Assembly: GCF_010183535.1 (NCBI RefSeq)
Contig: NC_071333.1
Coordinates: 2,604,001 to 2,668,000 of the forward strand
Direction: 5' to 3'
Length of the DNA stretch: 64,000 nt
Source: Caenorhabditis remanei
Lineage: Eukaryota; Nematoda; Chromadorea; Rhabditida; Rhabditidae
Positions 1-11,835 of this stretch are shown here, piece by piece. The translations under genes were made by a program, and so were the position numbers. Each line of letters begins with the position of its first letter. Within the stretch, counting starts at the first letter, position 1. The notes below the pieces were generated by a model. That model saw only the letters and a list, made by a program, of their open reading frames with translations. It ran no database searches and had not been told where the DNA came from.

Positions 1-377
1 CAACGTATTCAGATCAAAACGATGATCTGGTTTGATATGAATATGCTGATATTTTGATAATATGATGATCGATACAAAAAGGAAAAAAAATTGCGGGAAG
101 TGGCTAAGAATTTTCACGAAATAAAGTGAAATTCGATCAAAGTCTAATAAAATGATACTATATTTGAAATGCCTTTAAGTGTGAAAAGCAAAAAAGTTTT
201 TAGAATCAAATTTTAGTGATGGAAAACTGGGCACTAGTGGGAGAAAAATAGAAAAAAGGTGAAAAGGAAAACTCTAGTCAAAACTGGGTTGTATTAAAAA
301 TTTGATGTAAACCCTACAGAAAAAATGAAAAGAAAAGGAGAGACAAGTGATTCGGTTTCATGGTACAACGATGAGAT
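1..377. other. Intergenic, downstream of the 8-exon kinase
   Basis: AT-rich sequence following the stop codon of the minus-strand kinase gene. I see no exon, repeat or RNA gene. No perfect AATAAA was found on the minus strand close to the stop at 378. Confidence 0.4.
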
Positions 378-3276
378 TCATTTTTTCTGGAAGAAATCGT
401 GGAGGAGCAGCTGTCTGGCGGAAGGACGCCGGTTCCAGTTGAGAACGAGGCAATCACGAAGGAATGCGAAGAGTAGGTCGGCGTGGTGGCTTCTTTTCAG
501 GTCAGACAGACGTGGAGCAGAACGATCGGCCGGACCATTGTCGAAGAGCTTGATGTTACCACGAACAGCATCTCCACTGTAAAAACAAATTGAATTAGAT
601 TCTATAGTCACAAAAGTAAACACAATGAATTTCCTGTTGTTCTAAAGTTTTGTTTTATGTTAATAACTACTTACCCCTCAGTTCTTGCTGCCTCCTCCCA
701 GAGTTCTGGTGTCATATAATCCTTGAGTGCATACTGTAGATTCCGGAAGCGTCTCAGTTCTTGCTGATCTGGAATAGGTGATTCGAAATCATCAACAGTT
801 GTATACAACTCCAAAATGATTATTCCCGCAGACCAAATGTCCGATCGATTATTGGGAAGACAACCTGAAAAATATGAAAAATAGGTGTGTTATCATGCAC
901 TCCCTTTGCCCCCCTTCTAGAAAACCTATTTTTCACTTACCAACGAACACCTCAGGGGCGCGATAAATTTCTGTTTGTACAAGTTCTGCAATCGGACCAA
1001 CATCCTTGTCCAGTTTTGCCATTCCAAAATCTGAGATAACGATGTCCAAGTGGTCCGGGACGATATACGAATGACGTTCTCTGCTGAATTCCACGTGGAA
1101 AGCATTGTGGTGCATGAATAGGAGATTTTCACTTTTAATATCCAAATGTAATACACGGTATCGGGCGAGAAACTCGAGGCCGCTCAGCAACTCGCTTCCA
1201 AGCTTTTGGATATCACGAATTCTGAACGAAACTTTTGGTTGTTCATTCAGCCCGTTGAGACGACGATTCTCAATGTCCAGATCTTTGGATTCTGTAAATT
1301 ATTATTTTTGTTTGCTACAGTTTAGATCATTAGAAACTTACGCGCAATCATCGTTGCCAAGCTAATACCGTAAAGTGGCATCAAAATCACTTTTCGATAA
1401 CAATCGTCTGGTGCGTAGTCCACGAAACCAATTCCAGTGATCTTCGCAATGTTCTTGTGCACAGACGTGTCAAAATGAGTGAAAATCTTAAATAAGGTTT
1501 CTAGTGTAAAGTAAAGTGTCAAAATCTGAAATAATTAGTCTGAATTAACCAAAATGATTCAAATTTTACAATAGGCCAAGAATTATTCTATTCACTTACA
1601 TTGGCGGCCATAATCTTATTACGCTTGTGTTGCTCGGCCATAACTTTTTTCAAATTGGTCGGATTGACCTGAAATTCTGGCAAAACATTTATTGTATAGT
1701 TTTCGTTGTATTTATTTAATATTCTGGACCAAAAAAACAATTTTCACAAGTTTTTTTTGTAAAATTTTCGAAAATCATGAAAATTCGATAAATCGCATAC
1801 TTTTATTTCCATGTCCGGTGTATTAACAACAGATTGTGTAATTAGTGTTTATAATAGTTTTCTAATAAAAAAAAAGTCTTGATGTTTCTTTTTTGACCAT
1901 TGGACCAATACTTTTGCCTTGTTACCCATATCTTTCCAGCTATCAAAGTTTGGTAGTTATAATATACGCAGTTTTGAACTTCAAACATCTGTAAAACTTG
2001 TATTTTTTGTACAGAACTGTATCGAATTTTACCAAACTGTAGTTCTCTACAAAAACTACAAGTTTCACAGATGTTTGAAGTTCAAAACTGCGTATATCAT
2101 AACTACCAAACTTTGACAGCTGGAAAGATATGGGTAACAAGGCAAGAGTATTGGTCCAGTGGTCAAAAAGGAAACATCGAGACTTTTTTTTATTAGAAAA
2201 CTATCATAAACACTAATTACACAATTTTTTTGTTAATACACCGGACACGGAAATAAAAGTATGCGATTTATCGAATTTTCATAATTTTCGAAAATTTTAC
2301 AAAAAAACTTGTGAAAATTGTTTTTTTGGTCCAGAATATTAAATAAATACAACGAAAACTTTACAATAAATGTTTTGCCAGAATTTCAGGTCAATTCGAC
2401 CGATTTGAAAAAAGTTATGGCCGAGAAACACAAGCGGAATAAGATTAAGGCCGCCACTGTAAGTAAAGAGAATAATTCTTGGCCTATTGTAAAATTTGAA
2501 TCATTTCGGTTATTTCAGACTAATTATTTCGGATTTTGACACATTTAAAAAAAAAGTGTAAGAGGTTCTCGAAATTTGATGAATTATTCAGAAAAAAGTT
2601 TGAATTGGTTTTTGAGCTCCTTGGCTTCCGAAAATTCAAATACAGACACTCAAAAATATTAATAAAACTGAACATTGGATTTTAGTGGTGAATTTTTGAG
2701 CAACGATTTTTGAAATTTGAATAAAACTCGTAGATTGAGAATAATTAAAATCGTTTTGGAAGATTCTCGGTAGAAACTTACCCGTTCCTCTGGGCCGATT
2801 GCAGCTCCGTAGTCTTCTTGAGTTTCTCCCTTCTGCATTTTGAAGAATTTGACTGCGAACATTCGCCGGCTCTGAAAAAATGTATTTAGTTTTTGCCATG
2901 AGCAAGTCAAGTTCTACCTCTGCAACCGCCAGATAAACTTTTCCGTAGGACCCCTCTCCAAGCATCTTACGAAGGCTATCTGAAAACAGGAATTATCAGG
3001 TTTCAAAAACTCCGCTTTTTTCTTACATTTCCGACCGGAAAATTCAAAAACACCCATATTGTTATCTTCGTCAAAATCACTCTCATCCTCAGTGGCACTT
3101 GTATCTGGGATGAACTGAGGAGACGGTGGACTGCGAATTGGCGGGGTCGAAAGTGAATCTTGGGAGTCAGAAGAATGGTTCAAGGGAGCACGGTGAGATG
3201 GAGAAGTTGGAGTGGGAGGAGTCGACGGAGAATCAGAGGGAATCGGCGAAGTTGGAGAACGATTGTGGTGCGACAT
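378..3276 (-). CDS. CMGC-like protein kinase, 8 exons, 464 aa
   Basis: Exons on the minus strand are 3276-3027, 2979-2918, 2871-2782, 1668-1600, 1525-1342, 1291-941, 864-675 and 576-378. All junctions are GT..AG and all phases agree. Residues 1-83 are Ser/Pro-rich with many SP/TP sites and an acidic patch. The kinase domain follows: glycine loop LGEGSYGKVY (about 90-99), lysine in FAVKFF (112), catalytic loop HLDIKSEN (Asp about 269), SDFG (about 306), YRAPE (about 332) and DIWSAG. TEIYRAPE resembles the CMGC group; no TxY activation motif is seen. The HRD arginine is Leu, so it is a non-RD kinase, and about 35 residues separate HxD from DFG, longer than usual. The start is the ATG 22 nt after an acceptor-like site at 3298-3300, a plausible SL trans-splice site. 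Intron 3 holds an inverted copy of exon 4. The substrate is unknown. Confidence 0.88.
1517..2542. repeat. 1-kb palindrome that duplicates exon 4 in reverse
   Basis: The two arms meet near 2030. The left arm contains kinase exon 4 (1600-1668) and the intron up to the exon 5 acceptor. The right arm carries the same sequence on the opposite strand, with the exon copy at 2391-2459. Paired coordinates add up to 4059. I count six differences between the two 69-nt exon copies. In the mirror copy the acceptor before exon 5 reads ..TTTCGG instead of ..TTTCAG. The pre-mRNA of the kinase gene could therefore fold into a hairpin of roughly 500 bp. Confidence 0.9.
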
Positions 3277-3407
3277 ATCTCGTAGTGACGTTATTATCTG
3301 AAAAAATTCTATTGTTTTTCTTGAGAAAAGACAGAAAAGGAAAAGAAAGAAAGAAAAAACAGATCAAAAGAAAGGAAGTAATGAGAAATCGTCGATTAGG
3401 AAAAGTA

Positions 3408-3445
3408 CCAAGTAACACAGGGAAAACGTGTAAACACAAGGTATT
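3408..3445 (-). promoter_or_regulatory. Shared promoter block, kinase gene at 378-3276
   Basis: Read on the minus strand, this is TTGTGTTTACACGTTTTCCC followed by TGTGTTACTTGG. The same block lies upstream of two other kinase genes (31226-31260 and 45550-45585). It contains an ACGT core and a forkhead-like GTAAACA on the other strand. About 110 nt of pyrimidine-rich sequence leads from it to the acceptor at 3298. The role is inferred from conservation and position. Confidence 0.6.
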
Positions 3446-3449
3446 GGTT

Positions 3450-4250
3450 TGACTAAAAAGTTCAAAATTTTCAAAATCTTGGAAACAGAGCAAAAAACTT
3501 GCTCAGTTTCCTAGGACTGATGGAAAAAGTAAAAAATTGAGTTGAAAACTGGCAAGTGCTGGCCGAATTTTTTGTCTTTGTGCTTCTAGGCCACGGAAAG
3601 TTCTTTGTTGTCAGCATGCTAAAATAGATAGAAAGGTGTACTACAACAACGGTAATTTGAAAAACGTTAAGGATAATAACTGAACGGGCGGGAATATACA
3701 TCCGTGGCCTAGCAACACAATAACAAAAAGCTCGGCCAGCACTGACCATTTTGGAATTTTGAGCATTTTCGACCAAGAAATCGCTGCTTAGGAATGTTCC
3801 CGCCTTTTTTCGAAAGTAAGTAGGGTTGTCCATATTTTTTAAACACTTTTTCGAACGTTTTCTCGAATCCTCTTCCTTTTAAGAGAAAACGGACAAAACC
3901 AAGCAGCTTTTTATATTTGAGAAAATCAAGCAACATTTTTTTTAGATTTTCAGAAAGAAATAGGAAAAAAGTAAGAGAATTTGAATTCGAAATAAAAAGA
4001 GAGGAGCACTTTTGAAATTTGAAGAGATTGATTAGTTTTATGTATTTCAAATATCAAAATGTTCAAAAGATTTTGTCAGTGACCATTTGTGTTGAAATAT
4101 TCTCAAACGCTGAGAAAACTGTAAAATACGCTCTGAAAATTATAAGTTAATTTCTCGTGATGTTCATAATTCGATACTTGACAAATTATCTTTAACAATG
4201 ATCAGAAATAATCTGAAAAGATTTCGTCTAATCGGTTCAGCAGTGTACCT
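3450..4250. other. Intergenic stretch without a recognised gene
   Basis: AT-rich sequence upstream of the kinase promoter block. Short open frames on both strands have no coding bias or splice context. No clear repeat was identified. Confidence 0.3.
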
Positions 4251-4256
4251 CTTCTA

Positions 4257-4510
4257 TTAGCAGAGCAATTTCGTTACAACTGCGCCCCATCGCAAACGAG
4301 AGAGTATCGGCGAGAGACGCAGAGTTTTTTATGGCGCGAAACAGATTTTCACCATTTTTGATCTATTTTCACAAGTTTTAATTAAAAATTTGCCAATTTC
4401 CTAGAGAAAATTATGCAAAAATAGGTCAAAAATGGTGAAACTCTGCGTCTCTCACACATACTCTCTCGTTTGCGGTGGAGCGCAGTTGTAAGAAGGCGTG
4501 GGCCGCTAAT
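4257..4510. mobile_element. Foldback MITE, family F1, copy 1
   Basis: Inverted arms of about 52 bp at 4275-4327 and 4440-4491 (ACAACTGCGCCCC.. CGCAAACGAGAGAGTAT and complement). The family recurs at 7718-7970, 34695-34945, 42290-42545, and inside introns of two kinase genes at 29175-29445 and 59360-59600. No coding capacity, so it would be non-autonomous. Confidence 0.8.
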
Positions 4511-4529
4511 ACAACTCCACTGGTTTTTT

Positions 4530-4745
4530 TTGAATGTGTTGTCTAATCCTGGAAACCCATATTTTTAAATGTCAACTTTTTTGTATGGTGCTTTCCCAGC
4601 CAGATATGGTTTGTGAGAAACATCAATTTGATTTTTTTAAATTTTTCAGTGCTTAATAGATGGGAATCGGGAATTCCCGCATTCCAATTGAGATATCTGG
4701 CTTTAAAGGCACTCTAAAAAAAAGTTGACAACTACGGAGTACTAG
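4530..4745. repeat. Degenerate foldback
   Basis: Imperfect inverted pairing between ..AATCCTGGAAACCC../AGTCAACTTTTTT-type sequence at about 4548-4610 and its complement at about 4690-4750. It looks like an old foldback element. Confidence 0.4.
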
Positions 4746-4867
4746 GATTGGAAATCTCAAAAGAAAATTGGGATTGTAGAAGAGATTTTATCACAGAGCG
4801 AAATGGCTGAAGTTGGTTATGTTGCACTGAAACAAGCAAATATTGATTATTCAATTGTCACTAATGT

Positions 4868-5155
4868 ATTATTATTGGGCCGCATGGCTTTAAAGGCGCA
4901 TCTAATTGTTCGAATGGGTCTCGCAGCGAAAACTTCCTACTGTAGTTCATTTTAGTTTTTTCTTGTTACTTTAGTTTGCTCTTCTCGTGAAATTGACAAT
5001 GAAAAGGAACTATTTAAAAAACCATTTTTTGAAATTGATTTAAGCTGACAAGTTCATGAGAAACCCTATAAAATTAACTACAGTAAGAACTTTTCGCTGC
5101 GAGACTCATTCGAACAATTAGATGTGCCTTTAAAGCCACGCGGCGCTGTGTTGTG
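4868..5155. mobile_element. Foldback element, family F2, copy 1
   Basis: Inverted arms at about 4880-4960 and 5075-5150 share GGCTTTAAAGGCGCATCTAA, TCGAATGGGTCTCGCAGCG and ACTACAGTA. Related copies lie at 8385-8575, 13790-13945, 35365-35550 and 41848-42022. No coding capacity. Confidence 0.75.
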
Positions 5156-5555
5156 AATTTATAATAGTGATTAAAATAAGAACAAAACCGAGCAGTACAG
5201 CAAAAAGATACAAACACCAGGTTTTGGATAGCAAAAAAATAAGAAATATTTGAAATTATAGAGCAAAAGTTCTTTTGTTTTCTATTTTCGTTTTCAAACA
5301 TCAAAAGGAAGTTTTGATGCAATAAAGAAAAGTAATTGCGTTGACTTCGTGAACAAAAATAACCCATTCTCAGTGAATAATTCTCACAAAAGACTCTGAA
5401 GTTTTCTGCTGAATGCAGAGAAAATAAGCGGTTTTTGACAGGTCTGATCATAAAAAACTGCACAACACTAGGAAAAAAACAATACTCTAAGTGAGCATTA
5501 TTAGATTCATGATGGGATTAATAAGTAGAGATAACGATTTGGACGACTTGAGCCA
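5155..5555. other. Intergenic stretch without a recognised gene
   Basis: AT-rich sequence between a foldback and a minisatellite. A 129-codon open frame on the minus strand has no family resemblance and no splice support. Confidence 0.3.
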
Positions 5556-5559
5556 GCAG

Positions 5560-5725
5560 TGGGATTACCTCCTGAAATAACCGATTATCTCCTGAAAAAG
5601 CAATTAACTCTTGATAAAACTAACTATCTTTTGAGAAAACCAATTTTCTCTTGAGATACACGACTGCCTTCTGAAAAAACCAATTATCTCCTGAAAAAAT
5701 CAATTATCTCCTGGGAAAAATTGGA
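5560..5725. repeat. AATTATCTCCTGA minisatellite, array 1
   Basis: Degenerate tandem units of about 18-20 bp built on CCAATTATCTCCTGAAAAA. The same minisatellite appears at 32655-32775, 48425-48693, 53284-53765 and 60385-60728. It sits at the outer edge of the triplicated unit here and in the 32.8-kb copy. Confidence 0.8.
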
Positions 5726-6885
5726 TGTGAAGTAAATACTTAAAATTGAAGTAAATACCAAGAAACAAACCATTCGGGTATTTTGAATCATGTTGTCATG
5801 AGAAGAAGATGGAAAGCTGAAAATCTGTAAAGGTTGTTAATGTCTGAAAATGTGTGTGTATATGTGTAGCAAAAGAGTCATGTATATTGTCTTCAGTACA
5901 AGAAGTGTTGTATTCCGTTGGAACAGTGCTTCCAAATAACCTAACAAACGACGTTCGACGAAGAGGTCATGAAAAGACTAATTGTGGAGAGACCAAGAGT
6001 ACCCCTTTGCAGTCCGTCGAAGATGAAGAAAAAAAGTGAGGACGATGAAATAATATTGTTTTCACAGGAAAACAATCACAGTTTTTGTGTCTAAACTAGG
6101 GGGGGGGGGGGAGCCTTCCACAGAACCAAGGGACACCCCAGTGTCTCTTCGGCATGGACTTTTACGCACTGAACCAAGTGACACCCGCAGGGTCTCTTTG
6201 GCATGGATTTTGACTTTCGACAGGTGATTTCAGTAAATCACAGTTTCAGAAACACGTCAGTTTGTCATAAAGACAGTTGATGCGTGTTATCAGAAAGACA
6301 TCGAAGATGGTCTATCTGTGAAGCGAAAGACTCAAATAGATAGTTTTTTCATGATTTTTGATCTGATGTCTACTCTTTTTTTCTATTTTTGCGCGCAGTC
6401 AACCCCATACTTCAACATCAAATCAGAGACCAATCAAAACTTCTATTTCAATTTTCCGCTAAACGAGATAGGCATCTTTTGCCTTTTTCTCCTCCGTACC
6501 GAATCCTCCGTCGTTATTGTCTATTGATCCGTCGTTATTGTTTATTGAATCCTCCATTTTAATTGTCCACTGAATCCTCGTCCTCGAATGGTTGTCCGGA
6601 TTGAATTCAAAAATAGATGAATAAAACGAAAACAATTTGAAAAATAGAAATTTTTGCGTATGCGGTTTTCATTGTTCCAATTGCTATTTCTCACACTCTC
6701 TCATTTCACAAAACGTTTTTAGATATTAGCTTTTTCTCATTTTAGCTTGAGAAGCTTTGGGCGCGCAATTCGCTGTACATCTGAGGTAAATATTCGCGCA
6801 TTAATTAAAAAAAATAAAAAAGATTATTAAAAACGACGAATAATTCAAAAAACTATAAATTTGAAAATCGTATAATTGTCAAGGC

Positions 6886-7442
6886 GGCTCCGGAACATTT
6901 CGAAACCGGACATTTCAAAACCGGTAAAACACGTATAAATTTTTTCTAGAAAAGAGGTAATATTATGGTTCCGAGGGTCCGGGGTTCCGGGCCTGGCAAA
7001 ACGTTTTTGAATTCCGTTTTTGGTCTTTTGGTACGAATCTGACAACCAGGGTTCGATCCCTGCTTTTTATTTTTCGTTTTTTGGTATTAGTTTACTGTCG
7101 TGGGATCGACTCCGGATGTTGGAAAAATGGTTTTTTGTTAAGATTTCTAAAAAATCAATAAAAATGATTTTTCCAACATCCGGAGTCGATTCCTCGACCG
7201 TAGACTAATACCATAAAACGAAAAATAAAAAGCAGGGATCGAACCCTGGTTGTCAGATTCGTACCAAAAGACCAAAAACGGAATTCAAAAACGTTTTGCC
7301 AGGCCCGGAACCCCGGACCCTCGGAACCATAATATTAACTCTTTTCTAGAGTAAAATTTATACGCGTATTTTACCGGTTTTGAAATGTCCGGTTTTGAAA
7401 TGCCCGGTTTTGAAATGTCTGGTTTCGAAATGTCCCGGAGCC
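6886..7442. mobile_element. B-box foldback element, copy 1, 8-bp duplication
   Basis: Ends GGCTCCGGAACATTTCGAAA and its complement ..TTTCGAAATGTCCCGGAGCC. It is flanked by the 8-bp direct repeat GTCAAGGC at 6878-6885 and 7443-7450, the size typical of hAT elements. The arms carry T-arm-like modules such as ACAACCAGGGTTCGATCCC, which fits the tRNA B-box consensus GGTTCGANNCC. No protein is encoded. Confidence 0.85.
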
Positions 7443-7717
7443 GTCAAGGCACGGTGATTTTTCAAAATTCCCTTTAAACATCAAAAATTTAGCTTTTTCA
7501 CGAAAAATTCAAAGTTTTCCAAAAAAGAAGTGTTTTGATTCTAACTCCGGGCCTAGAAAATTATGAAAAAACGAAATAATTACAAAATGGGAAAAATAGT
7601 CCTTGAGTGAAAAATTAAAAGAGGAAAACTGTAAAAATGTTAAATATGTCCAATTAAAAATGTATGCAGTTCGAGTTGATATGTTTATGTCAATTTTCAA
7701 ACACAACCAATTATTTG

Positions 7718-7970
7718 CAGCCCACGCCTTCTCACAACTGCGCCCCACCGCAAACGAGAGAGTACCGGCGAGAGACGCAAAGTTTTTTTCTGATGCGAAA
7801 CAGATTATCACCATTTTTGATCTATTTTGGAATAATTTTTCCTTGAAAATTGGTAAATTTTGAATTAAAACTTGTAAAATCTGTTTCGCGCCATAAAAAA
7901 CTCTGCATCTCTCGCTGATACTCTCTTGTTTGCGGCGGAGCGCAGTTGTAACGAAATTGCTACCCTAATA
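7718..7970. mobile_element. Foldback MITE, family F1, copy 2
   Basis: Inverted arms GCAGCCCACGCCTTCTCACA.. and ..GGAGCGCAGTTGTAACGAAA around a short AT-rich centre. It is part of copy 1 of the triplicated unit; the partial repeat at 13495-13950 appears to lack it. Confidence 0.8.
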
Positions 7971-8384
7971 TTTTTCAATATATTTTTCTCAATACTCTAA
8001 AATTTTTTTCCAATTATTGGGAAATTTTGACATTCGAAAGACTTTTTTGAAAATGTTTTAAATAGAACAAAAGCTGGATTTCAAAAGCAATAGAAATACG
8101 GCGTGATTTTGTTTTGTTCACACCCAAGATGGCAAAAAATGTTGTGATATTTTTGGCAAATGTTTTTGGTTAATCTAATAAAATTATTTTTAAACAGACT
8201 TATCACAGGCCGGGCCGACCTGGAATCGGAAATATTCTCGGCCGGTTTTGAAAAATGTCATGAAAAAATTGAAGTTTTAATTTTAGTCTAAAAATTTCAT
8301 GGAATTTAAAAAAAGGTATAGTTTTTGACCAAAAATTCTGAATCAAAAAATGAAAATTAAAACATTTTTAGCATTATAAATTTC

Positions 8385-8575
8385 CAGTCTGCCGCTGTTG
8401 GGCTTTAAAGGCGCATGGAATTTGTTAGAATGGGTCTCTCATAGTTGAAATGGGTGAAAACCGTAGTAAAAATATTAAAAACCGTAGTGGAGTACGGTTT
8501 TTCACCCATTTCAACTACGAGACTCATGCTAACAAACTCCACGCGTCTTTCAAGCCCTACGGTGGTAGACTGTAA
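8385..8575. mobile_element. Foldback element, family F2, copy 2
   Basis: Arms begin CTGCCGCTGTTGGGCTTTAA and end with the complement ..GGTGGTAGACTG. The centre has a second short inverted pair, GAAAACCGTAGT/ACTACGGTTTT-like. Confidence 0.75.
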
Positions 8576-10089
8576 ATGTATGATATGAATTTTCGAAGAA
8601 TTTCAAAAAAAATGTCAGAGTTCCCATTTTTGAATCCGGACCGAGTTAAAATTCGACCCAGGCCGGGGCGGAAGTGTCATTTTAGGTGAATTTTTGGTTG
8701 TGTTTGAAAAATTTCATAAAACACTCAACTCATCTGCAATCGAAACCAACGAATTCAAAGAATTCGGAAAGTGCGCAGCAATAAAACTTGCGCGCTGCAA
8801 AATAAAGCGGCTGCTTCCTAACAAAAGAATTATTCCCAAAAACATCTCCAAATCCTCAAGGCAATCCAAAAAACTCGATAAACCTTAAGAATTTGGGAAG
8901 TTTTGGGAATTTCGTAACTGATAACTTCTCTAAAGATACTAATTTTTTTTCTAAAACTACTATAATTTTTCCGTTTCCCCACAGTCTTAACGCAGTCTGC
9001 CTGTCTCTCTCACACGATCCCAGAACCTCCCATCCCAACTCTTCTTTCGGTACCCCCAGAAGAGAACCCAGCCACCCAAACCCGTCATCCTCCCGATTTC
9101 AATTCAATTTCTATCAGTTTTCTGAGATAGAAAGTGAATGAAAACACCTATACCTGAAACCAAAGAAAAATAAACTACCTGAAGTTCCTTCGATTGATGT
9201 AGAAAGTCGAAATGGTCGATGTGAAGACGTTAAAGTTGAAGATGATTCCGACAGAAGTTTTGAGAAACACCATTTAATTAACGAGCTGAAAAAAAAGGTT
9301 TTTTTTCTTAATTTTTTTGATTAAAAAGAAATTAAACTCACTTTATTTCTAATTATCATTGATTCCGAAGCGGCTTTCTCAGCTCCTGAACTTTTGAGCT
9401 TTTGCGATGATTTATAATACTGAAAAAAGTTATTTGAGAGGGGTAATTTGCAAAAAATTAAAAAATCGGAAAATTAAAAAAAAATTTATCTTGAAAGTTA
9501 ACCGTTCAAAATAGTAAAAAAGAAGCCTATAGGTAGTTTTGAGCCGGGAAGAACAATATCAAGCCTTGAAAAAAAAATTTTAACGGTGGGAATGTGCATT
9601 TTTCAAAAATTTTAGGCCGATCCCAATTCTTTTTGAGTTTTTAGAAACCTTTTGAAATTTATTTTCTCGCAATAAATTTATAATTTAAGCCCCTTATAAG
9701 TAGTGCCCTGTCAAAAAAATTCAGGTCTCAAAATTCGAAATTTCAAAAGTTATGAATTTTTTCCGTCTATTTTAATTTTTATCGTGCGGCGCTGAAAAAA
9801 TGGAAATCTGGAAATGCGCTTAAACGACGCAGCGTAAAATTTACGTCTAGAAGAGCTTTTGTTTTGGAAAGATCGGATAAAATACTGGTGAGAAAAAATC
9901 GATAAAATTTGAAAAAACGAGCAAAAAACAACAAAAATGTGGCAAAAAGTGGGCGGAGTCTGATGACGTGTCGATCGTGGCGAGACCCAAGTGACGGAAA
10001 ATTTCATGCTCCTTTTTTCGAAATTTTCAAAGTAGAGGAAACCCCATGAATTTATATATGTCTAGAATCCAAATTTTATGAGGAATTTG

Positions 10090-10470
10090 AAAAAAATAAT
10101 ATTTTTTTGGTTACGGTACTTTTAGGGTTACTGTAGCCATTTTCGTGTCAAGACCCAATTTTTCGAAAATCGTCAAAATTGAACCGTTTCACAAAATTCT
10201 TTTTGTATCATATTCAGATTACTGCAACAAATTTTTTCAAAGTTTTATTTTTTTGGTTACGGTACTTTTAGGGTTACTGTAGCCATTTTCGGGTCGGGAC
10301 CCAAAATTTTCAAAAATCGTTAAAACTGAACCGTTTTACAAAATTTTTTTTGTATAATATTCAGAATATCGCAACGAAGTCAAAAAATCTGTCAATATGG
10401 TTTAAGGTAGTTTTTTGGCTTACTGTCCCCATTTTCGTGGCGAGACCCACGTGACGAAATATCACATGCG
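10090..10470. repeat. 146-bp tandem repeat, about 2-3 units (copy 1)
   Basis: Units contain GGTTACGGTACTTTTAGGG, TTACTGTAGCCATTTTCGTG and AAATCGTCAAAATTGAACCG. The palindrome arms carry more units (37080-37800 and 39845-40440), so the number changed after the unit was copied. Confidence 0.8.
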
Positions 10471-10614
10471 CTTTTTTTCGAGATTTTTGAAGAAAGTTGC
10501 GCTAGAGGAGGTAAGTGCGCTCTACTAATAATTGATGGTGACCATGAGACTTTCTCTGGAAAATACTGCAAAAAAGACGGTTTGAATTGCGAAAAATTTA
10601 CTGAAAATGCGTTT

Positions 10615-10860
10615 TTCAGGTGCGGATTTACGAGAGATTAGGTGTCGATTTACGAGAGATTAGGTGTCGATTTACGAGAGGTTCGGTGTAGATTTACGGG
10701 ACGTAAATCCATCCGAAATCACACGTAAATCCCCACCAACTTGCCGTAAATCGACACCTAACCTCTCGTAAATCGACACATGAACTCGCGTATATCTACA
10801 CATAACTCCGTAAATTGACCCTTACGAAAGATTGATGTAGATTTACGGGTTAAGTGACTC
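10615..10860. repeat. CGATTTACG short repeats with inverted half
   Basis: Three to four direct units of about 22 bp (GTGTCGATTTACGAGAGATT) followed by inverted units (GTAAATCGACACCTAACC), so the block can fold back. Related blocks lie at 11110-11185, 38035-38240 and 39405-39625. Confidence 0.75.
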
Positions 10861-11092
10861 ATCTGATGATCTTGTTCAAAGCTCTGTTATTCTCAATCGC
10901 TGGGAGCAGGAAGTAACACAATTTTCAACAAAATTAGCATTAGAGCGCACTTTGCCTTTTAGACACTTAGAAACGACTAAATATTTTTTTGAAAATCCTC
11001 TATTTGTCCGGATGTCTGAACAGATGTGCCCCAGGAATCAAAACCTTAGTTTAACAAGTGCGCTCTACTGCCTAATTTATCAAAAAAAACGC
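10858..11092 (+). repeat. Direct repeat, left copy
   Basis: Begins TCATCTGATGATCTTGTTCA and ends near GTGCGCTCTACTG. A close direct copy starts at about 12762. The 1.7 kb between them is missing from the other two copies of the unit, as expected if recombination between the repeats removed or added it. Confidence 0.7.
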
Positions 11093-11390
11093 ATTTTTTC
11101 TGAAACCCCGAATTACACGTAAATCCACACCAACTTGCCGTAAATCGACATTTAACCTATCGTAAATCGAGACGTGACCTATGTGGAACATAGTTTTTTT
11201 TTTGAATTTCCACTCAAAAAATCCCAGTTTATCTTCCCCAAATTTAACCTCTTCCAAAACTAGAATGCGGAAAATTACCTGACCACCCTGTCCCATATTT
11301 CTTTTGGAATAAGATCCCGAAAATTGGCTGCTCTTTGATCCACTCTAAGTCCCAAGTTCCAATTTTTAGTCCCTTTTTACATAAAAACTT

Positions 11391-11835
11391 CCATTTTTTT
11401 TGAATTGAAGTGTAAAATTTTCAACAATTTGACCCACATTTTAAAGTTTCTGACCCAAATAGGCATTAAAACCATATTTTCTAAGCCAGGTATTATAAAT
11501 ACCCCATCACTCCTTTTTTTGAATTGAAAAGTTTACAAAAGTTTCTTTTTATCATTCTCAAAATTAAATTTTTTAATTTTCAATAATTTGACCCACATTT
11601 TAAAGTTTTTGACCCAAACAGGCATTAAAACCATACTTTCTAAGCCAGGTATTATAAATACCCCATCACCCCTTTTTTTGAATTGAAAAGTTCAAAAAAG
11701 TTTCTTTTTATCATTCTCAAAATTAAATTTTTTAATTTTCAATAATTTGACCCATTTATACTAAAATTTTTGACTCAAATATGCAATAAAACCATTATTT
11801 CTAATTAAAATAATATAAATATTTCATTAATCCCT
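11391..11835. repeat. Tandem repeat, three units of about 180 bp
   Basis: Units run from TTTTTTGAATTGAA through AATAATTTGACCCA and AAGCCAGGTATTATAAATAC. The third unit is more diverged. No coding signal. Confidence 0.7.

Noticed and set aside
2636..2965. 109-codon frame containing the kinase glycine loop
   Set aside because: It reads through two introns; the spliced exons at 2979-2918 and 2871-2782 explain the kinase residues.
3126..3452. 108-codon plus-strand frame
   Set aside because: Antisense to the Ser/Pro-rich first exon of the kinase and its promoter; composition only.
6318..6527. 69-codon frame conserved in three copies (6318, 33321, 43817)
   Set aside because: Identity reflects recent copying of the whole unit; flanking non-coding DNA is equally conserved.
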